From JBDHTS01 sp044221445 (lineage in GTDB: Bacteria > Pseudomonadota > Alphaproteobacteria > Micavibrionales > Micavibrionaceae), in contig JBGAPF010000001.1 in NCBI GenBank assembly GCA_044221445.1, forward strand, positions 248,001 to 312,000: a DNA stretch of 64,000 nt. Direction: 5' to 3'. Positions 7,982-15,087 of the stretch are shown here, one piece after another. A model generated the notes under the pieces. That model saw nothing but the letters and a program-made list of their open reading frames with translations. It ran no database searches and was not told the origin of the DNA. Position 1 is the first letter of the stretch, and every line of letters begins with the position of its first letter. The position numbers and the translations under genes were made by a program.

Positions 7982-8863
7982 TTACCCTTTCCGCGGCTTG
8001 CCGCCGGGCTGGATTTTCAGGCCTTTGAGTTTGCGCTTCTCGGCCAGTTCGTTTTCGATGACGCCGAGACCGCTCATCAGCTGTTCGTTAATGCCGCCGC
8101 CTTCCATGATGCCGCCCTTCGGCACCAGGCCGAGGCGTTCGGCGATCTTGGAATAGCCTTCGACCAGGTCGCCCAGATCCTGGCGGAACCTGTCTTTATC
8201 CAGCTTTTCGCCCGTGGAGGCATCCCAAAGGCGGCAGTTGTCGGGGGAGATTTCATCGGCCAGAAGCAGATAGATCTCGCCGTATTCGCCGTAAATGCGG
8301 CCGAATTCCAGCTTGAAATCGACCAGGCGCAGGCCGATGCCGGCAAACAGACCGTTCAGGTAATCATTGATGCGGTACGACATATGGATGACTTCATCCA
8401 GTTCGTACGGATCGGCCCAGCCGAAGGTGAAGATGTGCTGTTCGTTGACCATCGGGTCGCCGAGTTCGTCTCTCTTGTAATAAAATTCCAGGATCGGCTG
8501 GGTCAGAATCGTGCCCTCCTTGACCCCCAGGCGCTTGACCAGCGAGCCCGCCGCGATATTGCGGATGACGACTTCCAGCGGAATGATCTCGACCTGGCGC
8601 ACCAGCTGCTCGCGCATGTTCAGGGACCGGATGAAAGCGGTCGGGATGCCAATCGATTCCAGCTTGGTCATCAGATGCGCGGAAATGCGGTTGTTCAACA
8701 CGCCTTTACCGGCGATCACGGCTTTTTTCTGGGCGTTGAAAGCGGTGGCGTCGTCCTTGAAATACTGGATCAGCGTCCCCGGCTCCGGGCCCTCATAAAT
8801 GGTTTTGGCCTTGCCTTCGTAAAGGACGCGTCTTTTGAGCATGGGGGCGAACCTGTTTTTCAT
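7982..8863 (-). CDS. purC: Phosphoribosylaminoimidazole-succinocarboxamide synthase (SAICAR synthetase)
   Basis: 293 residues, longer than the usual ~240-255 because of a C-terminal tail of about 40 residues (GGIMEGGGINEQLM onward). It ligates aspartate to CAIR in purine synthesis. Recognisable stretches are VLYEGKAKTIYEG, YFKDDATAFNAQKK, PLEVVIRNIAAGS, LVDFKLEFG and the ATP-site motif LLADEISPDNCR. An internal ATG at 8842 (MLKRRVLYEG) matches the typical family N-terminus and may be the true start. It forms an operon with purS and diverges from the DUF1476 gene. Confidence 0.93.
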   Translation of the reverse strand: MKNRFAPMLKRRVLYEGKAKTIYEGPEPGTLIQYFKDDATAFNAQKKAVIAGKGVLNNRISAHLMTKLESIGIPTAFIRSLNMREQLVRQVEIIPLEVVIRNIAAGSLVKRLGVKEGTILTQPILEFYYKRDELGDPMVNEQHIFTFGWADPYELDEVIHMSYRINDYLNGLFAGIGLRLVDFKLEFGRIYGEYGEIYLLLADEISPDNCRLWDASTGEKLDKDRFRQDLGDLVEGYSKIAERLGLVPKGGIMEGGGINEQLMSGLGVIENELAEKRKLKGLKIQPGGKPRKG

Positions 8864-8952
8864 GGGCTTCTATATAAGCATGGATTTCCGCGCCGTCCAA
8901 TGCTATACGAAAACCCGTTAACTGACACGCTTATAAGACGGGAGAACCGCCA

Positions 8953-9276
8953 ATGTCCAGTATGGAAGACCGCCGCGACGCGTTCGAAAAGAAATTCGCC
9001 CATGACGAGGAATTGCGTTTCCGGGTCGAGGCCCGCACCTGCAAACTGTTCGGGCAATGGGCGGCGCAGCAGCTGGGCCTGGAAGGCGTGGAAGCAGAGA
9101 CATACGCGAAGCAGGTGATAGGCGCCAACCTTGAAGAGCCCGGCTATGAAGACGTGAAACGCAAGGTATCTGCTGATTTCTCCGATAAAAAGCTGAATAT
9201 TTCCAGCCACATGATGGACCGTCAGCTGGAACAATGCGCCGAAGAAGCAAAGCGCCAGATCAGCGCCGCGACCTGA
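8953..9276 (+). CDS. DUF1476 protein, F1-ATPase inhibitor zeta subunit
   Basis: 107 residues. The start SSMEDRRDAFEKKFAHDEEL and the following FRVEARTCKLFGQWAAQQLG are characteristic of DUF1476, the alphaproteobacterial zeta subunit that blocks reverse rotation and ATP hydrolysis by the F1FO ATP synthase through its N-terminal helix. The rest is a four-helix bundle ending QCAEEAKRQISAA. It is cytoplasmic. It diverges from purC and is followed by a hairpin terminator, so it is probably a single-gene unit. Location beside purC is common in this class. Confidence 0.9.
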   Translation: MSSMEDRRDAFEKKFAHDEELRFRVEARTCKLFGQWAAQQLGLEGVEAETYAKQVIGANLEEPGYEDVKRKVSADFSDKKLNISSHMMDRQLEQCAEEAKRQISAAT

Positions 9277-9302
9277 AAGCCCGGCCCTTGCGCAGGAAAG
9301 AA

Positions 9303-9327
9303 AAAGCCCCGCCATAAGCGGGGCTTT
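9303..9327 (+). terminator. Hairpin terminator after the DUF1476 gene
   Basis: AAAGCCCCGC (9303-9312) pairs with GCGGGGCTTT (9318-9327) across a five-base CATAA loop, 27 bases after the stop codon. The T-run is short but the A/T flanks extend the stem, so it could act in both directions. Confidence 0.75.
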
Positions 9328-9556
9328 CAGTTCATTCCCTCGTTCAACTCGCTATCCCGGTTTTTTGCAACCATTGCAGGGGAAAAGACCTCTGTGAAGC
9401 AGGTTTATCTCCCTGCTATCCGGTCGTTTCACGATCAATGGCCGATCCGTTATATTAGAATCCTTAGATGAACGTTTGGTTGATGACAAGGAAAAAAGTT
9501 ACAGAATTGTTACAAAAAGCTTTCGAAAATAACAAAAAGAACGCCACAAGGCGAAT
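9328..9556. other. AT-rich intergenic stretch (purQ leader region)
   Basis: No gene, tRNA or known riboswitch consensus was recognised between the DUF1476 terminator and the purQ leader hairpin. A short hairpin CGCC-ACAA-GGCG lies at 9542-9553. The purQ promoter presumably lies here. Confidence 0.4.
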
Positions 9557-9594
9557 AAAGCTGCGTTCTCAAATGTTTCGCAGCGCTTTTTTTT
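9557..9594 (+). terminator. Terminator-like hairpin just upstream of purQ (possible attenuator)
   Basis: GCTGCG (9560-9565) pairs with CGCAGC (9579-9584), followed by GC and a run of eight T (9587-9594). The T-run ends 16 bases before the purQ ATG. A terminator here cannot serve an upstream gene, since the DUF1476 gene has its own; it could end a leader transcript of purQ. Attenuation is inference from position only. Confidence 0.5.
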
Positions 9595-9610
9595 CTGATA
9601 AAAACGTTTT

Positions 9611-10300
9611 ATGAAAGCATCCATTATCCTGTTCCCCGGCACCAACCGCGAAAACGACATGGCTTTAGCGTTCGAACGTCTGACCGGCACGGCCCCTTCT
9701 CTTGTCTGGCACAAGGATACCGACCTGGGACAGCCTGACCTGATTATCCTGCCGGGCGGGTTTTCCTACGGCGATTATTTACGGTGCGGCGCCATGGCCG
9801 CCCATTCGCCGGTGATGAAGCAGGTGATCGCCCTGGCGCATAAGGGCACGCGGGTGCTGGGGGTCTGCAACGGCTTCCAGATGCTCGTCGAGACCGGGCT
9901 GCTGCCGGGCGCCCTGCTTCGCAACCGCACCCTGAAATTCATTTGCCGCCAGGCTTACCTGCGGTGTGAAACCGCCGGAAACGCATTTACCCAGACGATG
10001 AGCGCAGGCGACATCATCCGTGTGCCGGTCGCCCATGGCGAAGGCAATTATTTCGCTAACGAGACGATCCTGAAGGAGCTGGAGGATAACGACCGCATCG
10101 CTTTCCGCTATTGCGAAGCCGACGGCTCGGTCACGGAAGCCGCCAATTACAATGGGTCCATCCGCAACATCGCCGGGATCTATAACAAGGATAAGACGAT
10201 CCTGGGCATGATGCCGCATCCCGAAGACGCGACACAGGACTGGCAGGGCAACAGAACCGGTCTTCCGGTCTTTGAAAGCATCGTGCAGTCTCTGGCCTGA
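9611..10300 (+). CDS. purQ: Phosphoribosylformylglycinamidine synthase, PurQ glutaminase subunit
   Basis: 229 residues. It is the class I glutamine amidotransferase that feeds ammonia to PurL. The triad is intact: Cys86 in GVCNGFQ, His203 and Glu205 in MMPHPED. The oxyanion segment LPGGFSYGDYLRCGA is typical. No clear Shine-Dalgarno precedes the ATG; a terminator-like hairpin lies directly upstream instead. The gene is monocistronic here, bounded by a strong terminator and separated from purL by an RTX gene, unlike the adjacent purQ-purL arrangement usual in alphaproteobacteria. Confidence 0.95.
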   Translation: MKASIILFPGTNRENDMALAFERLTGTAPSLVWHKDTDLGQPDLIILPGGFSYGDYLRCGAMAAHSPVMKQVIALAHKGTRVLGVCNGFQMLVETGLLPGALLRNRTLKFICRQAYLRCETAGNAFTQTMSAGDIIRVPVAHGEGNYFANETILKELEDNDRIAFRYCEADGSVTEAANYNGSIRNIAGIYNKDKTILGMMPHPEDATQDWQGNRTGLPVFESIVQSLA

Positions 10301-10324
10301 CATTTAAAAAGTGAAGGCTCAATA

Positions 10325-10359
10325 AAAAACCCCTTCCGGACAGTCCGGAAGGGGTTTTT
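10325..10359. terminator. Strong bidirectional terminator between purQ and the RTX gene
   Basis: AAAAACCCCTTCCGGA (10325-10340) is perfectly complementary to TCCGGAAGGGGTTTTT (10344-10359) with a three-base loop. A-rich and T-rich flanks let it serve both purQ (+) and the convergent RTX gene (-). Confidence 0.9.
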
Positions 10360-10373
10360 CGAAGGTCTTAAGA

Positions 10374-11477
10374 TTAAGCGATGTGCTGGTTCGCGATCAG
10401 CGCGCCGGCAGCCAGAAGCTGGTCGGCTTTGAAGTGCGACAGATCGATGTTGCTGATAGTGGCAGCGCAGTAGAAGTCTTTACCATTGCCATCAATGTTG
10501 ATGTTGATGTTGGTGCCGCCGCCAGCTTTCGAGCTGAACTTCACGAAATCGTTGATCGAATCGTGCAGAGGATCGTAACCGGACAGAAGATCGGTGACGT
10601 TCAGAACGTCGATCGCCTTCAGGCTGGTTTTGGCGCCGCAGCCATGGCCGGTTTTGCTGATCGTGATTTCGAAGTCGGTGATGACGTCTTTATCGACGAT
10701 TTTGCAGCCCGGGGTTTCGCCGAGGACGAACGTGTCCTTGCCGATGCCGCCCGTCAGCGTGTCCTTGCCGTAACCGCCGAGAAGGATATCGTTGTCCCAG
10801 CCGCCGTCGAGCTTGTCGTTGCCGTAACCGCCGTACAGCGTGTCATTGCCGCTATCGCCAAACAACTGGTCGTTGCCGCGATTGCCATGCAGCGTGTCGT
10901 TGCCCGACTCACCATGCAGGATATCACAGCCCTGCTTGCCGAACAGTCTGTCGTCGCCGCTGTTGCCGGTCAGGCTGTCATTGCCTTTGCCGCCGACCAG
11001 AAGGTCGTTGCCAGGGCCGCCTGTGAGGGTGTCGTCGCCTTCACCGCCATAGACTTTGTCGTTGTCGCTGTTGCCTTGGAGAACGTCGTTGCCCGAACCG
11101 CCATGGATGATGTCCTGGCCTGGGCCGCCGACGACGAGGTCGTCGCCTTTGCCGGCGTCGATGTAATCGTCGCCCGAACCGCCATGCAGTTCGTCGTTGC
11201 CTTGGTTGCCGTGGATGATGTCGGTGCCGGGGCCGCCGATCACGAGATCGTTGCCTGTGCCGCCGTTGATGGTGTCGCCGTCGGAACCGCCATGCAGTTC
11301 GTCATTGCCGCCTTCGCCGTTGATTATGTCGCCGCCGGGGGTGCCGTGGACATAATCGTCGCCATCGCCAGCGTTGATGGTTTCAGCCTGGTCGGTGCCG
11401 TGGATGGTATCGTTGCCGGGCGTGCCTTCGATAGTGGCGGCCAGAGCGACGACAGCAGCTGTTGTGATTTCTTCCAT
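10374..11477 (-). CDS. RTX calcium-binding exoprotein with type I secretion C-terminus
   Basis: 367 residues, start supported by AGGAGAT upstream. After a short N-terminus (MEEITTAAVVALAATIEG), residues about 18-250 are roughly two dozen glycine/aspartate nonapeptides of the GGxGxDxLx type, which fold as a calcium beta-roll outside the cell. The last 110 residues (DVLNVTDLLSGYDP, then INIDGNGKDF and LLAAGALIANQ) match the C-terminal target domain of type I secreted proteins. There is no N-terminal signal peptide and no recognised enzymatic or adhesive domain. The exporter encoded at 33895-38715 is a plausible partner. The gene and its AT-rich upstream region (11478-11739) interrupt purQ and purL. 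Confidence 0.88.
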   Translation of the reverse strand: MEEITTAAVVALAATIEGTPGNDTIHGTDQAETINAGDGDDYVHGTPGGDIINGEGGNDELHGGSDGDTINGGTGNDLVIGGPGTDIIHGNQGNDELHGGSGDDYIDAGKGDDLVVGGPGQDIIHGGSGNDVLQGNSDNDKVYGGEGDDTLTGGPGNDLLVGGKGNDSLTGNSGDDRLFGKQGCDILHGESGNDTLHGNRGNDQLFGDSGNDTLYGGYGNDKLDGGWDNDILLGGYGKDTLTGGIGKDTFVLGETPGCKIVDKDVITDFEITISKTGHGCGAKTSLKAIDVLNVTDLLSGYDPLHDSINDFVKFSSKAGGGTNININIDGNGKDFYCAATISNIDLSHFKADQLLAAGALIANQHIA

Positions 11478-11739
11478 TAAGATATCTCCTGATGTTTTTA
11501 AGGAATGGTTGCGATAAGTAAAAACGCCCCACCCTTTGTTTACTTAACCGGCCCTTGAGTTGGGCCATTTCAACGTCTTATAACGTTTCCATATTTGAAG
11601 GCTTTAAACGGTGGACGCTTAACTGTCAAAAGCTTTTTAAAAAATCTGTAAATTAAAAAGTTTCCCGAATAAAAATTATTTGAAATCAATCACTAATAAA
11701 ACCCTTCGCTTCTCCGTTTCTTCGCGCTAGAAAGAAGCC

Positions 11740-13521
11740 ATGACAAATGCGAACCCACTGAAAAAAAACGATGCTCTTTCACCCTTCCGTGAGCCGGACA
11801 TAACGCCTGCATTGGCCGCCCAGTTCGGGCTCAAGGCCGAAGAATACGACAGGGTCCTGAAAATCCTGGGCCGCACGCCCAGCTACACGGAACTGGGCAT
11901 ATTTTCGGTGATGTGGTCCGAGCATTGCTCGTATAAATCCTCCCGCATCCATCTGAAAAAGCTTCCAATTTCGGCACCCTGGGTCATCCAGGGGCCGGGT
12001 GAGAATGCGGGCGTCATCGACATCGGCGACGGACAGGCCGCCGTGTTCAAGATGGAATCGCACAACCATCCTTCCTTTATCGAACCTTATCAGGGCGCTG
12101 CGACCGGAGTCGGTGGCATCATGCGGGATATCTTCACGATGGGCGCGCGGCCCATCGCCAACATGAATGCCCTTCGGTTCGGTGACCCTTCCCATTCGAA
12201 GACCCGGCATCTGGTGGCAGGGGTCGTCGCCGGAATCGCCGGATACGGCAACTGCATGGGCGTGCCGACCGTGGGAGGGGAGACCAACTTCCACGCCGCC
12301 TATAATGGCAATATCCTGGTCAACGCCATGACCGTCGGCCTGGCCGACCAGGACAAAATCTATTACGCGCGGGGCGCATCGGTGGGCCAGCCCGTCGTCT
12401 ATGTCGGCTCGAAGACCGGACGGGACGGGATCCACGGCGCGACCATGGCCTCCGCCAGCTTTGAAGACGACCGGGAAGCGGAGCGGCCGACGGTCCAGGT
12501 CGGCGATCCCTTCACGGAAAAACTGCTGCTGGAAGCCTGCCTCGAACTGATGCAGGAAGACGCCATCATCTCCATCCAGGATATGGGCGCGGCGGGCCTG
12601 ACCTCCTCTTCGGTCGAAATCGCCGACAAGGGCGAAATCGGCGTCGAGCTGGATCTCGACAAGGTGCCGATGCGCGAGCCGGGCATGAGCCCCTATGAAC
12701 TGATGCTGTCCGAATCCCAGGAACGGATGCTGATGATCCTGAAGCCCGGGCGCGAGGACGAGGCCCGCGCCGTTTTCGAAAAATGGGACATCGATTTCGC
12801 CGTGATCGGCCGGACCACGGACGACCGCCGTCTGCGCCTCACCATGCATGGCCGGTGCTGGTGCGATATCCCCGTGCCGCCCCTGGTCAACGAGGCGCCG
12901 CTGTACGACAGGCCGCAGGGCGAATACCCCCTGCCCTCGGCCCTGATTGAAACGACAGCGGATAAGCCTATTCTGGACTCGCTTAGAACCCTGCTCGCGT
13001 GCCCCGACCTTGCCTCGAAACGCTGGATCTGGGAACAGTACGACTCGCTGGTCATGGGCCAGACGCGCTTTAGCCAGGGTATCGTCGACACGCAAAGCGG
13101 TTTTGCCGGCGATGCCGCCGTGGTTAAAATCCCGGGCAGGGACAAGGCGCTGGCCATGACGTGCGATGTCACGCCGCGTTACTGCCAGGCGAACCCGTTC
13201 GAGGGCGGCAAGCAGGCGGTGGCGGAAAGCTACAGGAATCTATGCGCCGTCGGCGCCCTGCCCCTCGCCGTCACCAACAACCTGAATTTCGGTAACCCCG
13301 AAAAACCCGATATCATGACCCAATTCGTCAGGTGCGTCGAAGGCATGGCCGAGGCATGCCGCGCACTGGATTACCCGGTCATTTCCGGCAACGTCTCGTT
13401 GTATAACGAAACCAGCGGCCGCGCGATCCTGCCGACCCCCGCCATCGGCGGCGTCGGCGTCATGGCCGACTGGCGCAAGGCGAAACCGCTGGCGTTTCAG
13501 AACAGGCGCGAATCATGGTAA
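11740..13521 (+). CDS. purL: Phosphoribosylformylglycinamidine synthase PurL, major N-terminal part of a frameshifted gene
   Basis: 593 residues ending abruptly after KAKPLAFQ. It covers the first catalytic half and most of the second half of small-type PurL (normally ~730-745 residues). Motifs include SVMWSEHCSYKSS, FKMESHNHPSF, GGIMRDIFTMGARP and SGNVSLYNET. PurL makes FGAM from FGAR, ATP and PurQ-derived ammonia. The rest of the protein continues in another frame from 13515 (next entry). Restoring one base near 13503 would join them as a standard PurL. The break may be a real mutation or a sequence error; no slippery heptamer for programmed -1 shifting is seen. Confidence 0.9.
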   Translation: MTNANPLKKNDALSPFREPDITPALAAQFGLKAEEYDRVLKILGRTPSYTELGIFSVMWSEHCSYKSSRIHLKKLPISAPWVIQGPGENAGVIDIGDGQAAVFKMESHNHPSFIEPYQGAATGVGGIMRDIFTMGARPIANMNALRFGDPSHSKTRHLVAGVVAGIAGYGNCMGVPTVGGETNFHAAYNGNILVNAMTVGLADQDKIYYARGASVGQPVVYVGSKTGRDGIHGATMASASFEDDREAERPTVQVGDPFTEKLLLEACLELMQEDAIISIQDMGAAGLTSSSVEIADKGEIGVELDLDKVPMREPGMSPYELMLSESQERMLMILKPGREDEARAVFEKWDIDFAVIGRTTDDRRLRLTMHGRCWCDIPVPPLVNEAPLYDRPQGEYPLPSALIETTADKPILDSLRTLLACPDLASKRWIWEQYDSLVMGQTRFSQGIVDTQSGFAGDAAVVKIPGRDKALAMTCDVTPRYCQANPFEGGKQAVAESYRNLCAVGALPLAVTNNLNFGNPEKPDIMTQFVRCVEGMAEACRALDYPVISGNVSLYNETSGRAILPTPAIGGVGVMADWRKAKPLAFQNRRESW

Positions 13522-13988
13522 TCGGCGAGACCAAAGGCCATCTGGGCCAGTCGCTTTACCTGCGCGAGATCCTGCAAAGCGAGACGGGCGACGCGCCGCC
13601 CGTCGACCAGGCCATCGAGCGCAGACATGGGGAGTTCGTCCGCACACTGATCGAAGACGGCATGATCACCGCATGCCATGACGTCAGCGATGGCGGGTTG
13701 ATGGTCACCGTGGCGGAAATGGCGATGGCGTCGGGGATCGGTTGCAAGTTCGCCAAACTTTCCGGCGATGCCGCCTTCTGGTTCGGCGAAGATCAGGCGC
13801 GCTACGTCGTCACTGCGAAAGACGCGCAGCCTGTCCTCGCTTTGGCCGAAAACGCCGGCGTTCCGGTAACGGTCATAGGCTGGACAAACGCTACGGCGCT
13901 GAAGCTGCCGGACACGGACGCTCTGGAAATTTCCGATCTGATCGCCGTGAACGAAGCCTGGCTTCCCGGTTATATGGAATCAGCCTGA
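13515..13988 (+). CDS. purL: PurL C-terminal part, out of frame with the preceding segment
   Basis: 157 residues starting MVIGETKGHLGQSLYLREI, which in intact PurL is internal. It contains ACHDVSDGGLMVTVAEMAMA, the conserved motif of the second AIRS-type C-terminal domain, and runs to a normal PurL end. The ATG at 13515 overlaps the TAA (13519-13521) of the upstream frame, so stop-restart coupling could in principle yield two separate polypeptides, though no ribosome-binding site tuned to this ATG is obvious. The simplest reading is one gene broken by a one-base deletion. Confidence 0.85.
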   Translation: MVIGETKGHLGQSLYLREILQSETGDAPPVDQAIERRHGEFVRTLIEDGMITACHDVSDGGLMVTVAEMAMASGIGCKFAKLSGDAAFWFGEDQARYVVTAKDAQPVLALAENAGVPVTVIGWTNATALKLPDTDALEISDLIAVNEAWLPGYMESA

Positions 13989-13991
13989 TAA

Positions 13992-14288
13992 TCAGACGGC
14001 AATGGCGTGCGGGATATCGTCATCCATCAGCACATAAAGCGGCAACTGCAGTTCCCACGATTCGCCCGGCTTGACGATCTGCAGGAACCGGACAGTCTGC
14101 GCCTTGTGCAGCAAGGCGGTTATAGCCGCGATACCCGTAGTCCCCAGGTTTTCCTGATGGCCTTCCTGAAATTTTAAAAAAAGGCTGCGGCGCGACGGGC
14201 TGAAATTCAGCGCAGCAGGCGTTCCCTCGAATACCCGGTCGCTGGCTATGCATATGCCTCCATTGGCGTCCGCCACTACACCGATCAT
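13992..14288 (-). CDS. Hypothetical protein
   Basis: 98 residues (MIGVVADANGGICIASD onward), no signal peptide or membrane helix. It is probably a small all-beta/alpha cytosolic protein; the C-terminal half WELQLPLYVLMDDDIP is acidic. I do not recognise a family. It converges on purL with a 3-base gap and diverges from bolA across an AT-rich 176-base region that contains a possible CtrA box. Its intact frame and codon use resemble the neighbours, so it is probably real. Confidence 0.55.
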   Translation of the reverse strand: MIGVVADANGGICIASDRVFEGTPAALNFSPSRRSLFLKFQEGHQENLGTTGIAAITALLHKAQTVRFLQIVKPGESWELQLPLYVLMDDDIPHAIAV

Positions 14289-14308
14289 CGAATCTCCGGC
14301 TTCAAATA

Positions 14309-14324
14309 TTAATGAATTATTAAC
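14309..14324. promoter_or_regulatory. Possible CtrA binding site
   Basis: TTAA (14309-14312), seven bases, TTAAC (14320-14324) matches the TTAA-N7-TTAA consensus of the alphaproteobacterial cell-cycle regulator CtrA. It lies in an AT-rich divergent region 20 bases from the start of the 13992-14288 gene, so chance occurrence is quite possible. Confidence 0.3.
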
Positions 14325-14464
14325 TTATTATTACTCGAACATTACCATAATATTTTAATAAGCGTCAATAAAATTATGGAATATATCTTGTGAAAGTGGA
14401 AGTTTGGAAGACGATTGTATATAGTCGGTTTTGTCATGAAATCACAGTGTGGGGAACGCGGCGT

Positions 14465-14701
14465 ATGTCCATGAAGCCGGATGATATCGAACGGTTGATC
14501 AAGCAGGCCATACCAGACGCGGACATTACCATTTCAGACCTCCGGGGCGACGGCGACCACTACGCCGCCCACGTGACGTCGGCGAGTTTCGCAGGGCGGT
14601 CGCGGATCGAGCAGCACAAGATGGTTTATCAGGCGCTGCAGGGGAAAATGGGTGGAGAGCTTCACGCGCTGGCATTGCAGACAGCCGTGAAAACCGTGTG
14701 A
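14465..14701 (+). CDS. BolA family protein
   Basis: 78 residues from ATG 14465; a longer frame from 14390 has no support. BolA features are ADITISDLRGDGDHYAAHV and the closing RIEQHKMVYQAL, holding the conserved His that helps to coordinate a [2Fe-2S] cluster with a monothiol glutaredoxin. The CGFS glutaredoxin gene follows 16 bases downstream, the classic partner arrangement in iron-sulfur trafficking and iron sensing. In alphaproteobacteria these two usually follow purL, as here. Confidence 0.92.
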   Translation: MSMKPDDIERLIKQAIPDADITISDLRGDGDHYAAHVTSASFAGRSRIEQHKMVYQALQGKMGGELHALALQTAVKTV

Positions 14702-14717
14702 GGAAAAGGAGAGAGTA

Positions 14718-15062
14718 ATGCTGATGGAAAATATGGTCTTCGAACGAATCCGTAAGGACATCACCACAAACGATGTTGTCCTTTACATGAAAGGCAGCGC
14801 GGTATTCCCGCAATGCGGTTTTTCCGCCGCGGTCGTACAGATCCTGTCCCAGCTTGGCGTTCGGTTCAAGGATATCAACGTGCTGGAGGATAACGACATC
14901 CGCCAGGGCATCAAGGATTTTGCCCAGTGGCCCACCATTCCTCAGCTTTACGTGAAGGGCGAATTTATCGGCGGCTGCGACATCATTCGTGAAATGTATG
15001 CTTCGGGCGAGTTGCAGGAAACCATGCGCAGCAAGGGCGTAATGTTTACCGAAGCCGCCTGA
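14718..15062 (+). CDS. grxD: Monothiol glutaredoxin, Grx4 family
   Basis: 114 residues. The active site is CGFS (Cys33), preceded by VVLYMKGSAVFPQ, and the glutathione-binding WPTIPQLYVKGEFIGGCDI is intact. Such proteins carry a GSH-ligated [2Fe-2S] cluster and deliver it with BolA. The start is preceded by AGGAAAAGGAGAG, a strong ribosome-binding site. It is the last gene of this block; an 8-bp inverted repeat (15058-15065 and 15085-15092) without a T-run spans its stop and that of the convergent glycosidase gene. Confidence 0.95.
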   Translation: MLMENMVFERIRKDITTNDVVLYMKGSAVFPQCGFSAAVVQILSQLGVRFKDINVLEDNDIRQGIKDFAQWPTIPQLYVKGEFIGGCDIIREMYASGELQETMRSKGVMFTEAA

Positions 15063-15087
15063 TATTCACTGCCTTACCACTGTCATA

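Noticed and set aside
9328..9610. Known purine or ZTP riboswitch in the purQ leader
   Set aside because: The conserved core sequences of these classes are not seen; only a terminator-like hairpin remains.
10800..11400. Regularly spaced repeats suggesting a CRISPR array
   Set aside because: The period is 27 bases coding for nonapeptides, with no conserved repeat-spacer alternation; it is the RTX beta-roll.
10383..11480. 365-codon plus-strand open frame antisense to the RTX gene
   Set aside because: It mirrors the repetitive codon pattern of the RTX repeats, producing Val/Ala-rich repeats without a domain; the minus-strand product has clear family features.
13490..13521. Programmed -1 ribosomal frameshift in purL
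   Set aside because: No X-XXY-YYZ slippery heptamer and no obvious downstream stem; mutation or sequence error is simpler.
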